In this document: piece after piece, positions 16,631 to 23,230 of the stretch
Position numbering within the stretch: the first letter of the stretch is position 1
Layout: each line of letters starts with the position of its first letter
Assembly: GCA_021414245.1 (NCBI GenBank)
Contig: JAIOOU010000007.1
Location: forward strand, 339,633 to 403,632
Origin: Chloroflexota bacterium
GTDB lineage: Bacteria; Chloroflexota; Anaerolineae; Anaerolineales; Villigracilaceae
Reading direction: 5' to 3'
Length of the DNA: 64,000 bases
Made by a program: the position numbers and the translations under genes
The notes under the pieces: generated by a model
Seen by the model: only the letters and a program-made list of their open reading frames with translations
The model's database searches: none
Told to the model about the DNA's origin: nothing

Positions 16631-16688
16631 GGGAGGTGATTCCGGGAATCGAAGGATATCGTAGCTGTTGTGTTGTCGGCCGCATCCC

Positions 16689-17255
16689 TTACCCGGTCTT
16701 CTGATAAAGAAACCAGGCGGAGGGGCGCTCGCGTTTGTCGAATCCGTCTGTACGTGAGATCTGGGTCAGCCTGCGGGTCGGGATCATGTCCAGGTCCGAC
16801 TGAACCAGCCCGGGCGCGGAAAGATCCGCATCGGGTTTGAAAAAACCGTACATTAACCAGAATCCGGCTGGGGCGAGGATACGTTCCAGTTGTGCCAGAT
16901 ATCCGGATTTGTTATCGACGCCGTGAAAGCAGCCAATATCGAGGGCAAGGTCAAATTGAGAATCGATCCTGAACCGGGTCACGTCGCCTGTCAGCAAACG
17001 GGCCTGGATATTTTCCCTCTTAAGTTTTCGTTTTGCGATCTGAATGGCACGTCCGGCAAAGTCAATCCCTGTGACCTGCCAGCCGGCCTTCGCAAGGCTG
17101 ATCAGGTTCGTGCCCGTGCCACAGCCAAGGTCAATGGCGCGGCCGGCGGGATGGGACCGGATAAATTCAAATAACTCAGGCGGGGTGATGCCACTGTCCC
17201 AGGGCGGGGTGCGGAAATACCAGAAATTAAAAGAAAGCCGGCGCAGGAGGCTCAT
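16689..17255 (-). CDS. Class I SAM-dependent methyltransferase
   Basis: A 188-residue Rossmann methyltransferase. Motif I is AIDLGCGTGTNLISLAKAGW, the acidic post-I residue lies in VTGIDFAGRAIQIAKRK, and the later segment is FDLALDIGCFHGVDNKSGY. The N-terminal WYFRTPPWDSGITPPEL resembles TehB/thiopurine-type small methyltransferases, but the substrate is not determinable. The ATG overlaps the stop of the preceding thioredoxin-like gene (ATGA), so translation of the two is coupled. If the thioredoxin really contains selenocysteine, the coupling would make this enzyme depend on UGA decoding. Confidence 0.85.
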   Translation of the reverse strand: MSLLRRLSFNFWYFRTPPWDSGITPPELFEFIRSHPAGRAIDLGCGTGTNLISLAKAGWQVTGIDFAGRAIQIAKRKLKRENIQARLLTGDVTRFRIDSQFDLALDIGCFHGVDNKSGYLAQLERILAPAGFWLMYGFFKPDADLSAPGLVQSDLDMIPTRRLTQISRTDGFDKRERPSAWFLYQKTG

Positions 17256-17752
17256 TTGAGCGAGTCGCGAACCCTTTGCGGATCGAATTCGCCGATCATG
17301 CGCCAGACTTCATTTCCCTGAGAGTCGAAGAAAATAAAGGTTGGGGTGAATTGAAAATTGTAAACCGGAGCGAGTTCCATGCCGACCGATTCCTGGATGT
17401 TTAAACGGATGATATGGATGGGAGCGCCAATGCTGACTTCGTTATTCAATTCCTTTTCGAGCTCGTCAACGACGGGCTTAATTTCGGTGCAGGTAATTCA
17501 GAAGGGGGATTGGAATTCGAGCAACACGGGCGTGCCGGCGCCGATCATGTCACGTACCATTTTGGCATCGTCCATCAGGGGTGTCTGACGGGGATGCAGA
17601 ATGACCCAGGCAGTGATCAAACCGGCAAAGATCACGCCAAAGGCAAGGTAGTCATTCCATTTCGGCTTGTTGGACAGCAGGACCAGTCCCGCCACGATCA
17701 GCAGCCCCAATGCGATGAAGACAAAGGAATATTGGCGAAATATCAGGATCAC
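17252..17752 (-). CDS. Membrane-anchored thioredoxin-like protein with in-frame TGA (candidate selenoprotein)
   Basis: The frame runs 166 residues if the TGA at 17498-17500 is read through. A GTG start follows an AGAGGT ribosome site. Two membrane helices (about residues 6-24 and 36-53) precede a full thioredoxin domain: VLLEFQSPF, then TGA, then ITCTEIKPVVDELEKEL, the cis-proline segment FQFTPTFIFFD and a C-terminal helix. The TGA is codon 85 and Cys88 follows, so it replaces the first Cys of CxxC, giving UxxC. Both halves are in exactly the same frame, and sequence after TGA keeps the family pattern. A hairpin with a G in the loop lies 28 bases after the TGA. Alternatives are a Cys-to-stop point mutation or a sequencing error. 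It overlaps the methyltransferase by ATGA. Confidence 0.8.
17457..17481 (-). promoter_or_regulatory. Candidate bacterial SECIS hairpin downstream of the TGA
   Basis: On the minus strand CGUC-GUU-GACG forms the upper stem and loop, extended by GC/GC beyond one C-A mismatch and then weaker pairs. The apical loop begins with G at base 28 after UGA and has GU first, matching the general bacterial SECIS description (short stem, G early in the loop, loop about 16-37 bases from UGA). Confidence 0.6.
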
Positions 17753-17838
17753 AAAGACCTCTTGCGATTAATGGTTATCGATAAAGGGGATAGGCAGGCG
17801 CCTGAAAATGTCATACTTTGGAGGTGACGCATCACACT

Positions 17839-17867
17839 TTGACAATTCATTTGAGTTCTTTTACAAT
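17839..17867 (+). promoter_or_regulatory. Promoter of the EF-G paralogue gene
   Basis: TTGACA (17839-17844), a 17-base spacer and TACAAT (17862-17867), 45 bases before the start codon. Confidence 0.75.
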
Positions 17868-17912
17868 CATGCAACTTGCTACATATCCTACATCAATAGG
17901 AAGGCTAATCCC

Positions 17913-19994
17913 ATGAAAGAGTATACCACCGAGTTTTTACGCAACGTCGCGCTGGTTTCACATGGAGGCGCGGGGAAAACAATGCTGGCAGAGTCGTTTT
18001 TACATGCTACCAAGGCGACCACGCGGCAGGGCAAGATCGAGGATGGCACAACGGTTTCGGATTATGATGACGAGGAACATCGTCGAAAGATCTCCATTTA
18101 TGCAAGTGTCATTCCCATTGAACACCGGGATCATAAAATAAACGTCATTGATGCGCCGGGGTACACGGATTTTGTCGGGGAGACCGTCTCCGCCCTGAGT
18201 GTGGCGGACGGCGCGATCATTTTGGTGGACGCTGTCGCGGGCGTGGAAGTTGGAACAGAGCTGGCGTGGAAATACGCAGACGAGTTCAACCTTCCACGCT
18301 TTTTTGTTATTAATAAGATGGACCGCGACAATGCGAATTTTGATGAGGCTTATCTTGCCGTCGAGGCTTTTGTCAAGGCACATGGCAAGCGTGCGATCAA
18401 GGTCCATTTGCCGATCGGCGAAAAAGCCGCCTTCAAAGGCGTGGTGGATATCATCGGAATGAAATCCTATCTCGGCGATGGCAACGTCATTGGCGAGATC
18501 CCCGCAGAACTTAAGGAAGCGGCTGAAAAGGCCCATTTTGCCCTGGTCGAAGCGGCTGCCGAGGGCGAAGACGAATTGATGGAAAAATATCTGGAGAACG
18601 GTTCGCTCACAGACGCAGAGATGGTGCGCGGCCTGGAAGATGTGGTCTACGCCGGGGAATTTGTTCCGGTCTTTTGCGCGGCAGGCGGACATGAAGTGGG
18701 TGCGATTGCCCTGCTTAATGACATTATCGATCTCATGCCTTCCCCGTTGAATGCACCCAAACGTGTTGCCCAGGGAAAATCCGGGGAGGAAACCTTAAAG
18801 CCGTCCGATACAGAGCCTTTGGCGGCTTATGTCTGGAAGACCACCGCGGATCCCTTTGTCGGCAAGATGACTTATTTCCGGGTCTTTTCCGGTTCAATGC
18901 AGGCCGAAGGTCACATTTGGAATCAAAACAAGGGTGCGGAAGAGCGTGTCTCAGGGCTGCACTTCCAGCGCGGCAAGGAAGTGATCGCGGCGAAAGTGGT
19001 GCATGCCGGTGATATTGCCGCCGTTTCCAAACTTAATGTAACCGCCACAGGTGAGACTTTCTGTGACAAGGGCCATCCATTAACCATCGCAAAGCCAAAA
19101 TATCCTGTTGCACTTTACCGGGTGGCGATCACTCCCAAGTCCCAGGCCGACGCTGCCAAGATCTCTCCCACACTGACCAAGTTGTGCGAAGAGGATATGA
19201 CCCTGATCTGGCAGAACGATCCGATCACACACGAAACTGTCCTGCAGGGGATGGGGGACCAGCACATTGACGTGGCGCTTCATCGCGCACAGTCCAAGTT
19301 TCAGGTTGGGCTGGCCACGCATGAACCGCGCATTCCATATCGCGAGGGCATTACACGCAAAGCCACCGCTCAATACCGCCACAAGAAACAAAGCGGCGGT
19401 TCAGGTCAATTTGGCGAAGTGCATTTGCGCATTGAGCCCCTGCCTTCGGCTGATTTTGAATTTACCGATGAATTGGTCGGTATGAACCTTTCCAAATCCT
19501 ACCTGCCTCCCATCGAAAAAGGTATTCGCGCCACGCTTGAACGCGGCGCCTTTGCCGGGTATCCGATGAGCAATGTGAAGGTGATCGTCTTTGACGGCAA
19601 GGAACATGAAGTCGATTCCAAACCGGTTGCTTTTGAAATCGCCGGCCGGGAGGCTTTTAAACTGGCCGTTCAGGATGCAGGGCCGGTGTTATTTGAGCCG
19701 ATCATGAATGTGCGTGTCACCATCCCGGATGCGAATATGGGGGATGTGATGAGCGACATCAATACCCGCCGTGGACGCGTACAGGGCACGGACTCCGAAC
19801 ACGGCAGCACGGTCATTGTGGCGCATGTTCCCATGGCTGAAATGCTGCGCTATACCTCGCAGTTGCGTTCCATGACGGGCGGGCGGGGCTACTTCACAAT
19901 GGAATTCGATCATTATGACACGGTTCCTTCCCACATCACCGGGCCGATCATCGAAGCTCATAAGAAGGAAATGGAAGCCAAGAAGGAAGAATAA
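17913..19994 (+). CDS. Elongation factor G paralogue (EF-G2-like translational GTPase)
   Basis: A 693-residue EF-G-family GTPase. The start is placed at ATG 17913, where homology begins (MKEYTTEFLRNVALVSHGGAGKT). The P-loop is SHGGAGKT instead of the AHIDAGKT of true EF-G. Later motifs are DAPGYTDF (G3) and VINKMDRD (G4). Domains II-V follow, with LMPSPLNAP and the C-terminal GDVMSDINTRRGRVQGT typical of domain V. The aberrant P-loop sequence (GGAGKT) marks the EF-G2 subgroup, whose role (ribosome recycling, stress or hibernation) is not settled. The canonical fusA of this genome is at 61.8 kb. It is monocistronic, between its own promoter and terminator. Confidence 0.9.
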   Translation: MKEYTTEFLRNVALVSHGGAGKTMLAESFLHATKATTRQGKIEDGTTVSDYDDEEHRRKISIYASVIPIEHRDHKINVIDAPGYTDFVGETVSALSVADGAIILVDAVAGVEVGTELAWKYADEFNLPRFFVINKMDRDNANFDEAYLAVEAFVKAHGKRAIKVHLPIGEKAAFKGVVDIIGMKSYLGDGNVIGEIPAELKEAAEKAHFALVEAAAEGEDELMEKYLENGSLTDAEMVRGLEDVVYAGEFVPVFCAAGGHEVGAIALLNDIIDLMPSPLNAPKRVAQGKSGEETLKPSDTEPLAAYVWKTTADPFVGKMTYFRVFSGSMQAEGHIWNQNKGAEERVSGLHFQRGKEVIAAKVVHAGDIAAVSKLNVTATGETFCDKGHPLTIAKPKYPVALYRVAITPKSQADAAKISPTLTKLCEEDMTLIWQNDPITHETVLQGMGDQHIDVALHRAQSKFQVGLATHEPRIPYREGITRKATAQYRHKKQSGGSGQFGEVHLRIEPLPSADFEFTDELVGMNLSKSYLPPIEKGIRATLERGAFAGYPMSNVKVIVFDGKEHEVDSKPVAFEIAGREAFKLAVQDAGPVLFEPIMNVRVTIPDANMGDVMSDINTRRGRVQGTDSEHGSTVIVAHVPMAEMLRYTSQLRSMTGGRGYFTMEFDHYDTVPSHITGPIIEAHKKEMEAKKEE

Positions 19995-20009
19995 TCTGTT
20001 TTGGCGATC

Positions 20010-20049
20010 AAAAAAGGGCTTCACAGGTTTTTCCTGTGAAGCCCTTTTT
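20010..20049. terminator. Terminator after the EF-G paralogue
   Basis: AAAAAAGGGCTTCACAGG, a short T-rich loop, and the complementary arm ending TTTTTG. Confidence 0.93.
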
Positions 20050-20104
20050 GCAATTGGTTATATTGATTACTGGGAATTTCCAGCCAAAGGTTACCGACTC
20101 GCAG

Positions 20105-20110
20105 TAAAAT
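20105..20110 (+). promoter_or_regulatory. -10 box for a leaderless MoaD-like gene
   Basis: TAAAAT followed by six bases and ATG 20117; no Shine-Dalgarno. Confidence 0.5.
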
Positions 20111-20116
20111 CAATCC

Positions 20117-20389
20117 ATGCCCATGGTTCGCTTCCCCGCCTTGATGAAATACTATGTTGACAACCAGAGCGAGTTTTCCGCAAGTGGTTCAACGGTTGCG
20201 GAACTTCTTGATGACATACTTGTACGTTATCCGGCGCTCAGACCCCATTTATTTGATGCAACCGGAGAACTGCGCAGGCATTTCAATATTTTTGTGAACG
20301 GTGCCCATATCCGCGATCTGGACGGATTAAATACCGTGTTGCAGGAAGAGGATCGGGTGATCCTGATGGCCAGCGCCGCGGGCGGATAA
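20117..20389 (+). CDS. MoaD/ThiS-family sulfur carrier (CysO-like)
   Basis: A 90-residue ubiquitin-like protein ending in SAAGG. The C-terminal Gly-Gly is the site adenylated by a MoeB/MoeZ enzyme and converted to a thiocarboxylate. Other family features are the hydrophobic beta-grasp pattern, TVAELLDDILVRYPALRPHL, and the loop NIFVNGAHIRDLDGLNT before EDRVILM. The next gene is a CysM-like synthase and then a JAMM protease, so this is most likely a CysO-type carrier for cysteine synthesis; a role in molybdopterin or thiamine is less likely. A second, related carrier lies at 22.9 kb. The start is probably leaderless. Confidence 0.85.
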   Translation: MPMVRFPALMKYYVDNQSEFSASGSTVAELLDDILVRYPALRPHLFDATGELRRHFNIFVNGAHIRDLDGLNTVLQEEDRVILMASAAGG

Positions 20390-20397
20390 TTTCATCA

Positions 20398-20425
20398 TTG
20401 ACAAATCAGGTAAGATACGTAAAAT
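20398..20425 (+). promoter_or_regulatory. Promoter of the cysteine synthesis operon
   Basis: TTGACA (20398-20403), 16-base spacer and TAAAAT (20420-20425). It gives a leader of about 200 bases before the cysM-like gene. Confidence 0.75.
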
Positions 20426-20439
20426 AACCAGCATCTATC

Positions 20440-20493
20440 ATGCAAACCATGAAACCATTTAACTATTGCTTGTGTCTATGGCGGGGCTCGTAG
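20440..20493 (+). CDS. Candidate cysteine-rich leader peptide upstream of cysM
   Basis: A 17-codon ORF reading MQTMKPFNYCLCLWRGS then TAG. The Cys codons TGC (20467) and TGT (20473) sit one codon apart. The ORF starts about 8 bases after the expected transcription start and has no Shine-Dalgarno; an internal ATG at 20449 is an alternative start. Its last codons overlap the 5' arm of a long hairpin, and a terminator follows 79 bases after the stop. This is the classical layout of a ribosome-mediated attenuator, in which slow translation of Cys codons would alter folding of the leader RNA. The peptide itself would have no other function. Confidence 0.6.
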   Translation: MQTMKPFNYCLCLWRGS

Positions 20494-20553
20494 CCACCGC
20501 CTGAGAATACCCTTCCGCAGTCAACGGAAATCAGACGGTTGGACGACCCCCGC
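20481..20553 (+). promoter_or_regulatory. Long leader hairpin upstream of cysM (attenuator switch)
   Basis: GCGGGGCUCGU at 20481-20491 pairs with ACGACCCCCGC at 20543-20553 (10 pairs, one C-C mismatch). Inside, CCACCG pairs with CGGUUGG (bulged U), CUGA with UCAG, and UUCCG with CGGAA. The 5' arm lies under the leader-peptide reading frame just after the Cys codons. The 3' arm's CGC plus TT could instead pair with AAGCG at 20566-20570, next to the terminator. Confidence 0.65.
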
Positions 20554-20571
20554 TTGCGAATTGTGAAGCGT

Positions 20572-20599
20572 GTGGCGTTTGTTCGCCGTCTTTTTGTTT
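20572..20599 (+). terminator. Attenuator terminator before cysM
   Basis: GUGGCG, a 6-base loop, then CGCCGU (four Watson-Crick pairs and two G-U) followed by CTTTTTGTTT. It lies 33 bases before the cysM start and inside the transcript. Confidence 0.6.
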
Positions 20600-20631
20600 A
20601 CCCGTTGACTGCTTTTGATTTAAGGATCGCC

Positions 20632-21582
20632 ATGACTTTATTGGATATCAGATTGACCAGCTCGAACACAATCCCTTTGGATGGCCTGCCCTCCCATGTG
20701 GGTAATACCCCCCTGATTCCGCTTCGCCGCGTGACTTCGAACCTGCCTGCGCGTGTCAGGATCTTCGCCAAGGCCGAGTGGTTCAACCCTGGCGGCTCGA
20801 TCAAGGATCGCCCTGCGCTGAACATCATTCAAACCGGCCTGATCAACGGGGATCTCGGCAGAGGAAAGCGTCTGTTGGACTCCACTTCCGGGAACATGGG
20901 CATCTCTTATGCCACCTTCGGGGCTGCTTTGGGAATCCCGGTGACACTTGCCGTCCCTGCCAGCGCCAGTCCTGAACGTTTGACTTTATTGCGTGCTCTT
21001 GGCGCCGAGGTTGTTCTTACCGATCCTTCCGAGGGCTCGGACGGCGCGATCCTCAAAGCCCGTGAACTTGCCGCCGAACGCCCGGACCTGTATTGGTATG
21101 CAAATCAATACAACAATCCTGCAAATTGGCAGGCCCATTATTTGTCCACTGGCCCGGAGATTGCCGCACAAACCAACGGGCAGGTGACTCACTTCATGGC
21201 GGGGCTCGGCACCTCCGGCACTTTGATGGGTACCGGAAAATTCCTGATTGAACAATTTCCACACGTTCAAATCCTGTCCATGCAGCCGGATGCCGCATTC
21301 CATGGACTTGAGGGATTGAAACATATGCCGTCTGCGATCAGGCCCGGGATCTATGATGAGTCGTTTGCGAGCGGCAACCTCGAGGTCCGCACCGAGGCGG
21401 CGCATGAGATGACGCTGCGCCTTGCCCGTGAGGAAGGCCTGTTCGTCGGCATCTCCGCCGGAGCGGCAGCCGTCGCAGCCCTGCAAATCGCAAGCCAATT
21501 GGATGAAGGCGTGGTTGTGACCGTGTTCCCTGACGCCGGTTACAAATATTTGAGCGATAAATCCTTGTGGGAGGGGAAGTAA
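20632..21582 (+). CDS. cysM: PLP-dependent cysteine synthase, CysM-like
   Basis: A 316-residue fold-type II PLP enzyme. Lys59 in FNPGGSIKDRPA should bind PLP. The substrate loop is STSGNMGISYA, with Met where many cysteine synthases have Thr, and the phosphate-binding loop is GLGTSGTLMGTG. The length matches CysM/CysK without extra domains. The start at ATG 20632 is chosen for its TAAGGA site; a longer frame upstream would run through the attenuator. The neighbouring sulfur carrier and JAMM protease argue for a CysM that uses carrier thiocarboxylate, with O-phosphoserine or O-acetylserine as the amino acid donor. The stop overlaps the JAMM gene start by one base. Confidence 0.88.
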   Translation: MTLLDIRLTSSNTIPLDGLPSHVGNTPLIPLRRVTSNLPARVRIFAKAEWFNPGGSIKDRPALNIIQTGLINGDLGRGKRLLDSTSGNMGISYATFGAALGIPVTLAVPASASPERLTLLRALGAEVVLTDPSEGSDGAILKARELAAERPDLYWYANQYNNPANWQAHYLSTGPEIAAQTNGQVTHFMAGLGTSGTLMGTGKFLIEQFPHVQILSMQPDAAFHGLEGLKHMPSAIRPGIYDESFASGNLEVRTEAAHEMTLRLAREEGLFVGISAGAAAVAALQIASQLDEGVVVTVFPDAGYKYLSDKSLWEGK

Positions 21583-21992
21583 TGCTGTACGTATCCAATG
21601 ATCTGATCGAAAAGATCAATTTGCATCTTGAAGAGGCCTACCCTGAGGAGGGGGCCGGATTCCTGATCGGCGGGGAAGGACAGGTGAAACAGATCCTGTC
21701 CCTTCCCAATGCGCGCGAGGACGATGCCCGCCATAATCGATTTTTGTTCACGCCTGAGGATTATCTCAAAGCTGAATTACAGGCAGACAGCCTTGGGTTG
21801 AGTTTGATTGGTGTGTTTCATTCGCACCCTGACTGTCCAAATATCCCCTCCGAGTATGACCGTGAATGGGCCCAGCCTTTCTTCTCCTATATCATCACCC
21901 GAGTTGACCAGGGAAGAGTGGTCAGTCACCGTTCCTGGCGCCTGGTCGAAGACCGGACGAAATACGAAGAAGAAGAAATAGAAATCATTTAA
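21582..21992 (+). CDS. mec: JAMM/MPN+ metalloprotease (Mec-like)
   Basis: A 136-residue zinc peptidase of the JAMM family. The metal motif is complete: Glu23 (EEGAGFLIGG) and HSHPDCPNIPSEYD giving His80, His82, Ser90 and Asp93. In actinobacteria the homologue Mec removes cysteine from the C-terminal Gly of the CysO carrier, which fits the adjacent carrier and CysM genes. The start at 21582 is set by GGAGGGGAAG and overlaps the cysM stop (TAATG). It might also trim the C-terminal tail of the second carrier in this cluster. The acidic C-terminus (EEEEIEII) is unremarkable. Confidence 0.9.
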   Translation: MLYVSNDLIEKINLHLEEAYPEEGAGFLIGGEGQVKQILSLPNAREDDARHNRFLFTPEDYLKAELQADSLGLSLIGVFHSHPDCPNIPSEYDREWAQPFFSYIITRVDQGRVVSHRSWRLVEDRTKYEEEEIEII

Positions 21993-22007
21993 TTTAGGAG
22001 ATACACA

Positions 22008-22253
22008 ATGAACGATATTGAACTCATCAAAGAGGATGTGTTGTTGGATTGTTCGGGTCTGCTGTGTCCGATGCCGATCGTGAAGACAACCAAGGCAATT
22101 AAAGAATTGCAGTCTGGTCAAATCCTTAAGATGATTGCCACGGATGCAGGCTCGCCCCCGGATATTGCAGCCTGGAGCCGCCAAACCGGAAATGAACTGC
22201 TTCTTTCGACGACTGAAAATGAAAAGTTTGTTTTCTTTTTGAAAAAGGCATAA
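22008..22253 (+). CDS. tusA: TusA-family sulfurtransferase
   Basis: An 81-residue TusA/SirA-like protein. The motif DCSGLLCPMPIVKT contains the sulfur-accepting Cys20 (CPxP) and an extra Cys15. The rest follows the family pattern: ELQSGQILKMIATDAGSPPDI and a C-terminal FFLKKA. TusA proteins carry persulfide sulfur between a donor and partners such as DsrE-type proteins. It lies 15 bases after the JAMM gene and 12 bases before a DsrE-like gene, so it is probably cotranscribed with both and feeds sulfur to the carrier system. Confidence 0.92.
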   Translation: MNDIELIKEDVLLDCSGLLCPMPIVKTTKAIKELQSGQILKMIATDAGSPPDIAAWSRQTGNELLLSTTENEKFVFFLKKA

Positions 22254-22265
22254 AGGAAAGATACA

Positions 22266-22790
22266 ATGTCTAAATCAAATCCGAATGCCCCGAAGCGGCT
22301 TGCTCTTATTTCCAGCAAGGGAACACTGGACTGGGCGTACCCGCCATTCATCCTTGCCAGCGCGGCCGGGGCGATGGGCTGGGAGGTGGGTATATTCTTT
22401 ACCTTTTATGGTTTGACCCTGCTTAAGCCTGAATTGACCGCGGCAGTATCACCGCTTGGCAACCCCGCCATGCCGATGAAAATGCCTTTCGGCCCGGAAG
22501 GATTTCAAAATATCAATTGGACCATGCCGAATTTGCTCATGGCAAACGTGCCCGGTTTTGAAAGCCTGGCCACCAATTTGATGAAACAGACCTTCCATAA
22601 CAAAGGTGTTGCCACCATTGAGGAATTGCGGGATGCCTGTCTTGATCTGGATGTGCGTCTGATCGGCTGCCAGATGACCATGGATGTCTTCGGCTTCAAA
22701 AAGAGCGATTTCATCCCGCAGGCTGAGATCGGCGGCGCGGCAACCTTCCTTGAATTTGCCGCCGATGCGGATGTACAATTGTTCATATAA
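22266..22790 (+). CDS. DsrE/DsrF/DrsH-like family protein
   Basis: A 174-residue DsrE-like protein of the larger DsrE2 type. The N-terminal strand and loop are RLALISSKGTLDWAYPPFILASAAGAMGW, and the conserved Cys lies in VRLIGCQMTMDVFGF. A hydrophobic stretch (GIFFTFYGLTLL) is buried in the fold and need not be membrane-spanning. Proteins of this group relay sulfane sulfur and are often found next to tusA and rhodaneses. It follows tusA by 12 bases. The gene after it is separated by a palindromic repeat. Confidence 0.88.
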   Translation: MSKSNPNAPKRLALISSKGTLDWAYPPFILASAAGAMGWEVGIFFTFYGLTLLKPELTAAVSPLGNPAMPMKMPFGPEGFQNINWTMPNLLMANVPGFESLATNLMKQTFHNKGVATIEELRDACLDLDVRLIGCQMTMDVFGFKKSDFIPQAEIGGAATFLEFAADADVQLFI

Positions 22791-22792
22791 TC

Positions 22793-22891
22793 TTTTCACC
22801 ACAAAGCGTCACGACACTTGCACCGTACGCAAGTGCAGGTGAGGTACACAAAGTTGCTTGGGTTTTCCTTTGTGATTCTTTGTGGTGAATA
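22793..22891. repeat. Palindromic interspersed repeat between dsrE and the second carrier gene
   Basis: Begins TTTTCACCACAAAG and ends CTTTGTGGTGAA (inverted). The centre holds CACTTGC/GCAAGTG as a 7-bp hairpin. No gene is present in the interval. Confidence 0.8.
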
Positions 22892-22915
22892 AAAAAACTA
22901 AATGAGAGAATAAAC

Positions 22916-23230
22916 ATGACAATCCTAAGAATTCCTACCCCGCTGCGTACCTACACCAGCGGTAAAAGCGAAGTGAATGTAAACGGAACCAAGATCTCGG
23001 AAGCGCTGGAAGATCTGACCGCCCAATTTCCAGCTATAAAACCACACTTGTTCAATGAAACCGGTCAATTGCGCCCGTTTGTGAACCTGTTTGTTGGCGA
23101 ACACAATATTAAAGACTTGCAGGGGGTGGATACCCCCGTCAAGGACGGCGACAGAATTATGTTGATCCCATCCATTGCAGGTGGAAACCCCCTCTCCCAA
23201 AGGGAGAGGGGAGGGGTGAGGGCCAAATGA
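22916..23230 (+). CDS. Second MoaD/ThiS-family sulfur carrier, with an added C-terminal tail
   Basis: A 104-residue beta-grasp carrier. Residues 1-90 match the first carrier of this region (PHLFNETGQLRPFVNLFVGEHNIKDLQG, DRIMLIPSIAGG). The expected C-terminal Gly-Gly is at residues 89-90, but the frame continues for 14 residues (NPLSQRERGGVRAK). That tail is encoded by a palindromic repeat (CCCTCTCCC/GGGAGAGGG). The stop overlaps the moeZ start (ATGA). As written, the carrier cannot be adenylated at Gly-Gly unless the tail is removed; either proteolytic maturation, perhaps by the JAMM protease, or loss of function follows. Confidence 0.85.
   Translation: MTILRIPTPLRTYTSGKSEVNVNGTKISEALEDLTAQFPAIKPHLFNETGQLRPFVNLFVGEHNIKDLQGVDTPVKDGDRIMLIPSIAGGNPLSQRERGGVRAK
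23186..23220. repeat. GGGG-rich palindromic repeat at the end of the second carrier gene
   Basis: CCCCCTCTCCC, a 3-base loop, GGGAGAGGGG, then AGGGGTGAG. A related element is at 47717-47752. Confidence 0.8.

Noticed and set aside
17252..17752. Frameshifted pseudogene instead of a recoded gene
   Set aside because: Both halves are in the same frame, separated only by TGA at the exact active-site Cys position, and the fold continues intact.
20481..20553. Resemblance of the cysM leader to a TPP riboswitch (GGGG..CUGAGAAUACCC)
   Set aside because: The first half resembles the TPP consensus, but the second half lacks the pyrophosphate-sensor sequence (GAUAAUGCCAGCG-like). The Cys-codon ORF and terminator explain the region better.
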